Source of the DNA: a bacterium
Lineage (GTDB): Bacteria; Planctomycetota; Planctomycetia; Planctomycetales; Planctomycetaceae
DNA: 64,000 bases
Assembly: GCA_016125225.1 (NCBI GenBank)
Contig: WGME01000013.1
Span: 62,001-126,000, forward strand
Reading direction: 5' to 3'
In this document: in pieces, positions 56,934 to 64,000 of the stretch
Layout of the letters: each line of letters starts with the position of its first letter
Position numbering within the stretch: the first letter of the stretch is position 1
The notes under the pieces: generated by a model
What the model saw: only the letters and a program-made list of their open reading frames with translations
Database searches by the model: none
Told to the model about the DNA's origin: nothing
Program-made: the position numbers and the translations under genes

Positions 56934-58418
56934 CTATGTGGCCTTATTGCGACGGGAATTCCAGGCCGTGGTGATCAGTTGCCGCAGACCCTGCAGTCGC
57001 TGCAACCATGTGCAGCCATGCGACCAATTCAAGAGACCCTGAAGTAAGCTGAGCGGCGGATGACCGTGGGGATCGAGGTGTGGCCGCCATTTGCCGCGCT
57101 GCTCGACCACGACATTCACGCGCGTCATTTGCAGCAGCCCTTCCGGTCCGCGCGTCGGGCCATAGCCACTCTGGTTCCACGCGGTGAAGGAAACGCGGGG
57201 ATCAGCCGTCGGGGCGATCAGATCATTGACCACCACACAGCCGGCAGAGACTTGTCGCGCAAAGGCGGCCGCTTCTTTGGCCTCCCCGAAGACCGAGGCT
57301 CCTAACGCATACGGACAGGTCTGGGCGGCTTCCAAGGCGGCGGTTAGACTCGTGCAGGTCAGCAAACTGGTGACCGGGGCAAAAAGATCTTCCCGTGCAA
57401 TCGCCATGTCGGGTGTGACATCGGCCAATACCACTGGTGACCAGAGATCGTCTTCGGGCAACTCACCCAGAACGAGTTGTGCTCCCGCAGCCAGAGACTT
57501 TTCGATCACCTGGCGAGCCCTGGCCGCTGCCCCAGCTTCGACCGGTTTGGGTTGCCACTCCGCCGCTGCTCGCAGCAAGGCCTGCTGTAAGTCCCCTTGG
57601 CGAGCCGCATCGACATAGACGCGTCGCGGGGCGATGCAGGTCGCGGAACCGTTAAATGTTAACCCGAAACTGATTGCCCGTGCTGTGAGCTCAATGTCCG
57701 CCGAAGGTAACACAAAGACCGCATCGCAACCGGAAAGTTCCAGCGTCGCGGGCGTCAGTCTCTCTTCCGCCAGTTGCATTACCGCATGACCACTGGCCGT
57801 GGAACCCGTCAGCACCACATGGTCCACACCGGCGGCCATGGCATCCCGCACGCTGTCGACCGCTTCCGGCAGAATCTGAACCAGTGACGACGATCCCCCG
57901 GCTTCCACCCACAACATGCGGAGGGCATGGGCCGCTGCGGTGGAATCTCGACCGGGTTTCAGCACGACGGTGTTGCCCGCGATGAGAGCTTGCAGCATTT
58001 GCACGCCGGGCAGAAAGAGGGGGTAATTGCTCGGGCCAATGATCAGCACGACACCCCAGGGCAGGCGACGTGTTTCAACCGCGACATGCCAAGCCCACAA
58101 CGGTCGGCCACGACGGCTTTCCCACCGTGGGGATAACCAATAGGCTGCCCGCTTCGCGAGATACCCGGCGGCATCGGCTAACGGGACCAATTCGCTGGTA
58201 TAGGTTTCAATCGATTGCCGCTGCGACAGGGCAATGCTCTGGCATAATTCTTCCGATCGATGAGCCACGAGAGCGGCAAACCGTCGTGCGATGTTTTGAC
58301 GGTCTTTCAGCGGTGTTTCACGCCAGGTCCGTTGAGCGGTACGAGCCAATTCGACGGCGGCGACGATTTCTGCATCGGGACTTCTGATGACTTCTACGGT
58401 TTCGGTCGTATCCAACAT
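56934..58418 (-). CDS. aldehyde dehydrogenase family protein
   Basis: This 494-residue enzyme has the ALDH fold. NAD(P)-binding region VVLIIGPSNYPLFLPG and GNTVVLKPGRDSTAAAHAL precede the GSTASGHAVMQ loop, the Glu of TLELSGCDAVFV and the catalytic Cys in FNGSATCIAPRRVYV. Later come the ALGASVFGEAKEAAAF region and a long C-terminal segment after NQSGYGPTRGPEGLLQMTRV. The family oxidises aldehydes to acids with NAD(P)+; some members are phosphorylating. It may serve an aldehyde degradation or polyol pathway; substrate is unknown. It stands alone on its strand. Confidence 0.9.
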   Translation of the reverse strand: MLDTTETVEVIRSPDAEIVAAVELARTAQRTWRETPLKDRQNIARRFAALVAHRSEELCQSIALSQRQSIETYTSELVPLADAAGYLAKRAAYWLSPRWESRRGRPLWAWHVAVETRRLPWGVVLIIGPSNYPLFLPGVQMLQALIAGNTVVLKPGRDSTAAAHALRMLWVEAGGSSSLVQILPEAVDSVRDAMAAGVDHVVLTGSTASGHAVMQLAEERLTPATLELSGCDAVFVLPSADIELTARAISFGLTFNGSATCIAPRRVYVDAARQGDLQQALLRAAAEWQPKPVEAGAAARARQVIEKSLAAGAQLVLGELPEDDLWSPVVLADVTPDMAIAREDLFAPVTSLLTCTSLTAALEAAQTCPYALGASVFGEAKEAAAFARQVSAGCVVVNDLIAPTADPRVSFTAWNQSGYGPTRGPEGLLQMTRVNVVVEQRGKWRPHLDPHGHPPLSLLQGLLNWSHGCTWLQRLQGLRQLITTAWNSRRNKAT

Positions 58419-58670
58419 CGCAACGGCCTTTCGGCGGCATGTTTTTCATCGACAATGACCGCGCAACCCGGCGTCAAGGTTCCCTCATGGAATACAGGTG
58501 GCCCACGCCAGGCAGACACATATGCCGTATCATGCCGAATTGCCGCCAGATTCAACAGCCGGAAAGACCTCGCGGGATTTCCCGGTGCAGGACTGTTCGC
58601 CAAATCTGGAATGGCGTTATAGAGCCGTGGCACCCCGGCAACCAATCGTCAATCACCAGCGTCGATTGAT

Positions 58671-60260
58671 CTACGACTTGAAGAAGCCGCCGATCATTTC
58701 GACTAAGGGGCCTTTGTAGGCCGCCCCGCCGGTGGCCGCGACGGTGTTCAACAGATCGGCTGCGACCCAGGCACCACACATCAGGAAGATCAGCGAAAAG
58801 GTCAGCAGCATGACGGTGCTACCCGTCCATTCGCTCTCGATCGGACCCACCATCGGACGGGCGGTCGAGAAATCAGCGGCACTCATTCCCTCGGAGAAGC
58901 TGTCTTCGAACTCGTCGCCATCCCCCTCGAAGACTTCTTCCATATCTTCGTCTGCGAAGGAGTCGTCATCGGCGTCGAAGACTTCATCGATGATGTCATC
59001 AGAATCGGCGTCAAAGGCTTCCGTCGCCAGTTCTTTGCTGCTGAGGCTGCCCCCTTTGCGCCGGGTTTGCGTCGGAAGTTCGTCTTCGGAGTCGTCATCA
59101 TCATCAAACATGATGACATTGGTTTCGGCCTGCGTCTGATCGGCCTGGAAGGGCGACTTGGGCATCAAGTCGTCATCATCTTCCATCAGCAGCGGAACTT
59201 CCGGATCGGTCCGATCCAGATCGTTATCGTCCTCGAGCAGCATGGGGGCTGTCATGTCGAGGTCGTCATCGCTGAGTGACGCTGCGGGCTGCTGACGCAG
59301 TTTCGAAGTGGACCGCGGCGGCTCGTCTCCGACTTTGATGCCACTGTCTTCCGCGAGCTTGAACGCGGTATCTTCATCGTCGGCGAGACGGAAGCCGCTG
59401 TCGCCGGGACGTTCCAGAAGAATGCCACTGTCGGCAGGACGACGGAGTTGAATGCCGCTTTCGTTGGACAATCGCAGGCTGCTATCGCCGGTAAGTCGAA
59501 TGCCGCTGTCGGCTTGCAAAGCGATGCCCGAATCATCGTCGAGCAGAACCGAGTCACTCAGGTCGAGATCGAGGGCATCCATGTCGGGCAACGCCGACAT
59601 GCCGCTTCCCTTCTGAATGCCGCTGGGATCGACAAGTTTCACATCGCTATCGCTGCCGGGCATGGGAGCCAGGCGAACGTCGCTATCGGAATCGGTCAAC
59701 CGGGACCCCGGGGCTGCCAAACGCACATCGCTGTCGGAATCGTGCAGCGGCAGCTTATTGGGAGCGGCAAGCCGGACATCGCTATCGGAATCGGACAGTG
59801 TGATTTTCTCATCGCCCGCTTTAGGCTTGATGAGCTTCACATCGCTGTCGCTATCGGTGCCTTTGGCCACATCACCGCCCGAGGTGACCAGGCGGACATC
59901 ACTATCGCTGCCCTTTTTAGCGGGGAAGACCGGAATGTCGCCACTGCTGCCCGTGAGTTGGGCTTTCAAGTCGTCCCGGCCGATTAAACGGACATCGCTA
60001 TCGGACATCGAGGGCGAGAATTTGACATCGCTGTCGCTGTCTTCGAGTGCCGAATCATCGTCGATCAACGGCACTTCCGGATTGGAATCGGGCTGGCGAC
60101 GACGCTTGGCTTCTTCGACGTCATCAGATTTGAATTTCCAGGTTCCGCGATCGGCGAAGCCTCGCAATTCCCCCCGCTCACGCAACCGCATCACTTCGTC
60201 GTTGCGGACGCCCAGGAGTTGTGCGGCTTCTTCCAGGCTCAGATATTTTTTTGCAGCCAT
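58671..60260 (-). CDS. HTH-TM protein with two sets of eight acidic repeats
   Basis: This 529-residue protein has an N-terminal helix-turn-helix of excisionase/MerR type (residues 5-55; LSLEEAAQLLGVRNDEVMRL) and a C-terminal membrane segment (about 482-505; VMLLTFSLIFLMCGAWVAAD). Between them are two repeat sets: eight copies ending DSDV[RK][LF] in residues 75-210 and eight [DE]-S-G/S-[ILF]-x-[LV] copies in residues 243-310. A highly acidic stretch follows (about 340-460). The order suggests a membrane-tethered DNA-binding or scaffold protein with phospho-acceptor-like repeats. No function is established, and the DSD repeats are strikingly regular. No known partner adjoins it. Confidence 0.8.
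   Translation of the reverse strand: MAAKKYLSLEEAAQLLGVRNDEVMRLRERGELRGFADRGTWKFKSDDVEEAKRRRQPDSNPEVPLIDDDSALEDSDSDVKFSPSMSDSDVRLIGRDDLKAQLTGSSGDIPVFPAKKGSDSDVRLVTSGGDVAKGTDSDSDVKLIKPKAGDEKITLSDSDSDVRLAAPNKLPLHDSDSDVRLAAPGSRLTDSDSDVRLAPMPGSDSDVKLVDPSGIQKGSGMSALPDMDALDLDLSDSVLLDDDSGIALQADSGIRLTGDSSLRLSNESGIQLRRPADSGILLERPGDSGFRLADDEDTAFKLAEDSGIKVGDEPPRSTSKLRQQPAASLSDDDLDMTAPMLLEDDNDLDRTDPEVPLLMEDDDDLMPKSPFQADQTQAETNVIMFDDDDDSEDELPTQTRRKGGSLSSKELATEAFDADSDDIIDEVFDADDDSFADEDMEEVFEGDGDEFEDSFSEGMSAADFSTARPMVGPIESEWTGSTVMLLTFSLIFLMCGAWVAADLLNTVAATGGAAYKGPLVEMIGGFFKS
59331..59534 (-). repeat. eight D/E-S-G/S-x-x-L repeats in the HTH-TM protein
   Basis: This segment codes for residues 243-310. Copies are DSGIAL, DSGIRL, DSSLRL, ESGIQL, DSGILL, DSGFRL, DTAFKL and DSGIKV, spaced about 8-10 residues apart. 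The pattern is acidic-Ser/Thr-small-hydrophobic-x-Leu/Val. Confidence 0.9.
59631..60038 (-). repeat. eight SDSDV[RK]L repeats in the HTH-TM protein
   Basis: This segment codes for residues 75-210. Each copy contains (D)SDSDV[RK] followed by Leu, Phe or Val, separated by 5-25 variable residues. The DNA for the repeats is itself recurrent (CATCGCTATCGGAATC-like on the plus strand). Confidence 0.9.
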
Positions 60261-60585
60261 GCTCGCCAGCTTCTCGCTTCACCCGTTGTGATGGCAACGG
60301 ATTCATGAACATTGTGAAACCACGCTGGCCAGTTCGACCAACGGGGTATTGAGGGGAAATCGGCACCGCGACCGGTTCTGCCTGTGAAGAACTTCCACGT
60401 GACGCAGGATCGTCAGCTTCGCGTCCGTCGTTGCAACAGGTAGTCCGGCAGGGGACCGTCTTGATCCCGAAAACAATGTACCTTACCACAAGAAATTGTA
60501 GGGGTTACGAAAGACTGATCGCAAGAGGCAAACCTGCGGAGACCGAGGGTTTTCCGCGAGTCCTGACCACCCAATTTCGCTGAAA
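60261..60585. other. intergenic region, nothing recognised
   Basis: These 325 bases separate the HTH-TM gene from the DUF1080 gene on the same strand. I see no open frame with a signal or domain, no strong terminator and no clear promoter. A short dyad CGCTGAAATCAGCG straddles the end of the DUF1080 gene at 60578-60591. Confidence 0.4.
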
Positions 60586-61653
60586 TCAGCGGCATTTCCG
60601 CAGCACGGAACGACGGACGGAGCAGCAGGACGTGGTGGCCGTGGCACACGTTGTTCCGGCGGTCGGGGTTGTATCGACAATCCAGATATTGCGGAATTCG
60701 ACGGGATTGCCGTGATTCTGTAACAGGATCGGCAAGGGTTCCGGCCCTTCCGGTCGACCACCGCCGGTTTTGTTTTCCAGTTCCACCTGGTTCTGCACCA
60801 CCACGCCGTTATGCCAGACCGTGATGCGGGCCTTTGCTGTCCGTTCCCCCTGGTCATTAAATCGCGCGGCGGTGAAGTGAATGTCGTAGGTCTGCCACAC
60901 CAAGGGGGGGAAGCTCATGTTCATGTCGGGGGCTTTGAACTTGTAGAGCGAAGCGACTTCGTTGACGGCCGGTTCCATGCCGAAGGAATCGAGCACCTGC
61001 ACTTCATAGCGGCGTTGCACATAGAAGCCACTGTTGCCCCGCGCCTGACCCCGGGCGTAGGGCATGTAAGGCGTTTTGAATTCGCCATGCAACTGAAAAT
61101 CCTGAACCGGGTGAATGGTCTCTGCACCAATCTGCAGAAAACCTTCCGGAGAGATTTTGACATCTTTCAGCAGGCCAGTGTCGGTGCCATCGAACAAGAC
61201 CTGTGCATTTGCCGGTGGCCGTGCTCCTTCCGTGAGACTGTAACGACGGATGGGTTGCAGATAACCCAGCACAGCGCCGTTAGAAGAAGAGACCGTCGCA
61301 GCCAACCCCGTTTGCAGACGCACCCGCCAACCATCGGCGGTGAGGTGTACGCCTTGATCATCACGTTGACCGGTGAGTGTGGTCTTGCTGGCTCCATAGT
61401 ATCCATTGCCGGGGAGTCCACCCGGATAGAGCAAGGCTTGGAACTCTCCGTTGCCTCCGGCGACGACTTGCAGGCCCACGGTCTGACAGCCGTAGCAGCC
61501 ATTGATTCGTCCGGTATATTCCCCTTGAAGGGCGTAGTCGGCATCCACGTCTTCGAGACGTGTGACGGCAGCTTTCTGCGGATCGGTGGTCTCTGCAGCC
61601 AGCAGGCCCGCGGTCAACGCGAATCCCCAAGTCAAAACGGCGGTCGTCAGCAT
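60586..61653 (-). CDS. DUF1080 (3-keto-disaccharide hydrolase-like) exported protein
   Basis: This 355-residue protein has a signal peptide (MLTTAVLTWGFALTAGLLAA). The C-terminal 200 residues form the concanavalin-like DUF1080 domain: VLFDGTDTGLLKDVKI, LHGEFKTPYMPYARGQARGN (then GFYVQRRYEVQVLDS), and GPEPLPILLQNHGNPVEFRNIWI. Members of this family include 3-keto-disaccharide hydrolases and are expanded in planctomycetes, so a sugar substrate is a reasonable inference. The preceding 150 residues (DGTDT upstream) are a less defined beta-rich region. The very C-terminus holds several Cys (TTCATATTSCCSV). Confidence 0.88.
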   Translation of the reverse strand: MLTTAVLTWGFALTAGLLAAETTDPQKAAVTRLEDVDADYALQGEYTGRINGCYGCQTVGLQVVAGGNGEFQALLYPGGLPGNGYYGASKTTLTGQRDDQGVHLTADGWRVRLQTGLAATVSSSNGAVLGYLQPIRRYSLTEGARPPANAQVLFDGTDTGLLKDVKISPEGFLQIGAETIHPVQDFQLHGEFKTPYMPYARGQARGNSGFYVQRRYEVQVLDSFGMEPAVNEVASLYKFKAPDMNMSFPPLVWQTYDIHFTAARFNDQGERTAKARITVWHNGVVVQNQVELENKTGGGRPEGPEPLPILLQNHGNPVEFRNIWIVDTTPTAGTTCATATTSCCSVRRSVLRKCR

Positions 61654-61749
61654 AGGTCGAGAACCCGTCGGAGAGGAACATCAATAGCCGGCAAAGCACT
61701 GTAGTGCCGCTTAGTGTCCCCTCCGACCCGACCTGACGCAACTGTTCAC

Positions 61750-63858
61750 TTAGGGATTCTGGCTGGGTGCCCGATGTGGTTCGAACATTTCTACCGGTTG
61801 AGTCTGGGCGTTCTGAAACCGCAACATCGCCCGCCGGTACAATTCTTCCTGACTGCGATACGGGGGCTCATGGGCTGCCGATTCTAACGGCAGATATTGG
61901 CCATCGGCGTGTAACTCGCGGGCTTTCACATTGTCTTTGAAATGGACCCGTAAAATCTGCAGCAAACGCAGCTTTGACGACGGGTCTTCCACGGGGACCA
62001 GCAGTTCCACCCGGCGATCGAGATTGCGGGGCATCCAGTCGGCACTGGAGATAAATAGCCGTTCGTCGCCGCCATGCAGGAAATAGAGAAGCCGGCTGTG
62101 CTCGAGGAAGCGGTCAACCACGCTGGTGACGGTGATGTTCTCGCTCAGTTCCGGGACACCGGGCCGCAGGCTGCAGACGCCTCGGATGTTGAGCCGGACC
62201 CGAACCCCCGCTTGCGACGCCCGGTACAACGCCTCAATCATTGTCTCGTCGAGGAGGGCATTCAGTTTGATGAGAATGCTGGCCCGCTTGCCGGCTTTCT
62301 TGAAGTTGATTTCGGCTTCAATCATTTCGAGCAGCCGTTCGCGTAAACCAATCGGGGCGGCTTCGATTTTGTGGAACCGCTGCGGTTGGGAGTACCCGGT
62401 GATGGCGTGAAAGAACGCGGTGGCATCGCCGCCGTACTCATCATCGCAGGTCATCAGGCTGGCATCGCTGTACAGCCGTGATGTCTGTTCGTTGTAGTTG
62501 CCAGTGCCAAAGTGGACATACCGCATGAGGCCCTGCGGTTCACGGCGGACCACCAGGCAGATTTTGGCATGCGTCTTGAGGCCTTTCACACCATAGATGA
62601 CCTGCACGCCATTGCGTTCGAGTTCGCGGGCCCATTCGATGTTGCGGGCTTCATCGAAACGGGCTTTCAACTCGACCAAAGCCGTCACATACTTGCCCCG
62701 TTGAGCCGCCTTGCGGAGTGCAGCAATGATCGGGCTGCGGGCACTGGTTCGGTACAACGTCTGCTTGATCGACAAGACATCCGGATCTTCGGCGGATTCT
62801 TCGATGAACCGGACCACCGGCTCGAAACTCTCGTAGGGGTGGTACAGCAGAATATCCCCCTGAGCGATGTTTTCGAACATGGTTTTCGTGGTGTCGATGC
62901 GCGGGTTGGCGATCGGCGGCCATGGCTCATACCGTAACTGATCGAAGCCCTGCGAATCGGTCAGCCGCATCAATCCGGCCAGATCGAGCGGTCCGGGAAT
63001 TTCGAACACAAATTCATCGCGCACCTGCAGGTGAGTTTGCAGGAACGAACGCAATTCAGGACTGGCTTCGCTGGAGATTTCCAGCCGCACGGCGGAGCTT
63101 TCCTTTCGGGCTTCAAGGACTTCCTGAATTCCCGAAAGGAGGTCGGACGCGAGGTCTTCCCGCAATTCCAGGTCGGCATTCCGTGTGATCCTGAACAGCG
63201 CGGCATCCAGAATTTTCTCGCCCGGAAAGAAGCGGTTCAGATGTAACAGCACAGCGTCTTCAAGGAACAAAAAACCCTGGCCATCGTCACGCGGCAACGT
63301 AATGAACCGCTGCAATTGCCGACCGAAAGGGATGACGGCGAACCGTGGCAGCCCCCCCGCAGTCGAAGGAGTTAAGCGCACGGCGACATGCAATGTCAGG
63401 CTACCCAACAGCGGGAAGGGCTGCTCTTCGTCGATCGACATCGCCGAGAGGACCGGGTAGACCTCGTTCTGAATGACCGACTCAACCACGCGTGCCTGCC
63501 GCTCATTCAATTCCGTCGCCTTGACGGGGTGAATGCCGGCAGCCGCTAATGCCGGCAGCAATTCCTGCATCAGGCAGGCATACTGATCGGCGACAAATTG
63601 CCGGGTCCGTTGCAGCACGGTGACCAGCATTTCCGGAGTGGCTGCGGTCAGGGCTGAGTCATCGTCATCGGGGTTCCGACTCGCAAGCTGGAGGCTGCCG
63701 ATCCGCACGCTCACGAATTCATCGAGGTTGCTGCCGGTGATGGCCAAAAATTTCAGCCGTTCCAGCAAAGGCAATGCGGGCTGATGCGCTTCGTCAAGGA
63801 CGCGCTGGTTGAATTCGAGCCAACTGAGTTCACGGTTGAAAAAACGAGGTTCGGTCAC
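61750..63858 (-). CDS. ppk1: polyphosphate kinase 1
   Basis: This 702-residue enzyme polymerises the terminal phosphate of ATP into polyphosphate. It has the N-terminal FFNRELSWLEFNQRVLDEA, GSNLDEFVSVRIGSLQ, the PHDIL-like VLLHLNRFFPGEKI, YHPYESFEPVVRFIEESA, the active-site histidine region KTHAKICLVVR, and MRYVHFGTGNYNEQTSRLYSD. All four PPK1 domains are present and length is normal. The start is GTG at 63858, which overlaps the stop of the preceding gene as GTGA, so translation is coupled to the exopolyphosphatase-like gene. Confidence 0.97.
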   Translation of the reverse strand: MTEPRFFNRELSWLEFNQRVLDEAHQPALPLLERLKFLAITGSNLDEFVSVRIGSLQLASRNPDDDDSALTAATPEMLVTVLQRTRQFVADQYACLMQELLPALAAAGIHPVKATELNERQARVVESVIQNEVYPVLSAMSIDEEQPFPLLGSLTLHVAVRLTPSTAGGLPRFAVIPFGRQLQRFITLPRDDGQGFLFLEDAVLLHLNRFFPGEKILDAALFRITRNADLELREDLASDLLSGIQEVLEARKESSAVRLEISSEASPELRSFLQTHLQVRDEFVFEIPGPLDLAGLMRLTDSQGFDQLRYEPWPPIANPRIDTTKTMFENIAQGDILLYHPYESFEPVVRFIEESAEDPDVLSIKQTLYRTSARSPIIAALRKAAQRGKYVTALVELKARFDEARNIEWARELERNGVQVIYGVKGLKTHAKICLVVRREPQGLMRYVHFGTGNYNEQTSRLYSDASLMTCDDEYGGDATAFFHAITGYSQPQRFHKIEAAPIGLRERLLEMIEAEINFKKAGKRASILIKLNALLDETMIEALYRASQAGVRVRLNIRGVCSLRPGVPELSENITVTSVVDRFLEHSRLLYFLHGGDERLFISSADWMPRNLDRRVELLVPVEDPSSKLRLLQILRVHFKDNVKARELHADGQYLPLESAAHEPPYRSQEELYRRAMLRFQNAQTQPVEMFEPHRAPSQNP

Positions 63859-64000
63859 GGTCTCAACTTCCGCAGCGTGACCGGCAAGCCGAAGGTTTCT
63901 TCAAACAGCGAGCCGGTTTGTCGTAACGCCAGGTTTTCCAGGGAAAGGTCATCAATGTGAGGCACGGAAATCACCAGCCGGCCTCCTTCGCGTGAAAAGC
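63855..64000 (-). CDS. 3' end of exopolyphosphatase (Ppx/GppA-like), truncated by the window
   Basis: The last about 48 codons of a minus-strand gene lie here. The peptide reads GGRLVISVPHIDDLSLENLA, then LRQTGSLFEETFGLPVTLRK, and ends in LRP. This matches the C-terminal domain pattern of Ppx/GppA exopolyphosphatases, including the LE-L-QT-LFEE-FG run. Its stop overlaps the ppk1 start as GTGA, so it is the upstream gene of a polyphosphate pair. The identification rests on a short tail and is moderate. Confidence 0.65.
   Translation of the reverse strand, partial: FSREGGRLVISVPHIDDLSLENLALRQTGSLFEETFGLPVTLRKLRP

Overview
The window looks like chromosomal DNA from a planctomycete (order Planctomycetales; I do not assign a genus). 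The evidence is the gene content: a DUF1501 protein with a twin-arginine leader, a DUF1559 pseudopilin-like protein, a PVC-type membrane-bound dehydrogenase with a c-type haem site, a DUF1080 protein, two ECF sigma factors, a receptor-type Ser/Thr kinase and many secreted proteins of unknown role. The DNA is moderately GC-rich and densely coding on both strands. I see no rRNA, tRNA, CRISPR array, insertion sequence or phage block.

Layout. 0-11 kb: a sensor Ser/Thr kinase, a small AT-rich orphan gene, then a minus-strand run (DUF1501 protein, secreted HExxH peptidase-like protein, ECF sigma factor, a two-gene nucleotidyltransferase/partner cassette, and a 1191-residue haem-binding dehydrogenase). 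11-20.9 kb: a plus-strand stretch with a methyltransferase and then an Fe-S assembly cluster. That cluster runs SufR-like regulator, lone NuoB-like protein, SufC, SufB, Uma2 nuclease-fold protein, SufD, Rieske-SufT fusion; a remote BshC-like protein and a SnoaL-like protein follow it. No SufS, SufU or SufE is present. 20.9-27.8 kb: a secreted protein, a PQQ-type beta-propeller, a HEAT/TPR protein and an aminotransferase. 27.8-33.1 kb: a tight surface-polysaccharide operon (Wzm permease, Wzt ATPase, methyltransferase, two paralogous GT4 glycosyltransferases). 33.1-36.6 kb: a degenerate AroD/AroE-like protein and the housekeeping sigma factor with a strong intrinsic terminator.

37-45.4 kb: an alkaline phosphatase-like lipoprotein lacking the usual C-terminal metal-binding segment, CorA, a reductase-SCP2 fusion, a DsbD-N-like protein, pyruvate kinase and an isopropylmalate dehydrogenase-family enzyme. 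45.5-50.9 kb: secreted small proteins, the DUF1559 pseudopilin, an AhpD-like protein, an EF-hand/deiodinase-like protein and a short PspA. 51-58.4 kb: a second ECF sigma factor, two alpha/beta hydrolases, a SEC-C/TPR protein, a small secreted protein and an aldehyde dehydrogenase. 58.7-64 kb: an HTH/transmembrane protein carrying two sets of eight acidic repeats, a DUF1080 protein, polyphosphate kinase, and the 3' end of a probable exopolyphosphatase overlapping it.

The most coherent units are the rearranged suf cluster, where several Fe-S proteins and one nuclease-fold protein sit in one transcription unit, the polysaccharide export operon and the ppx-ppk pair. The least explained items are the repeat protein at 58.7-60.3 kb, the lone NuoB and the Uma2 gene inside suf, the EF-hand/deiodinase fusion, and an array of CTGTC/GACAG half-sites near 41.6 kb.
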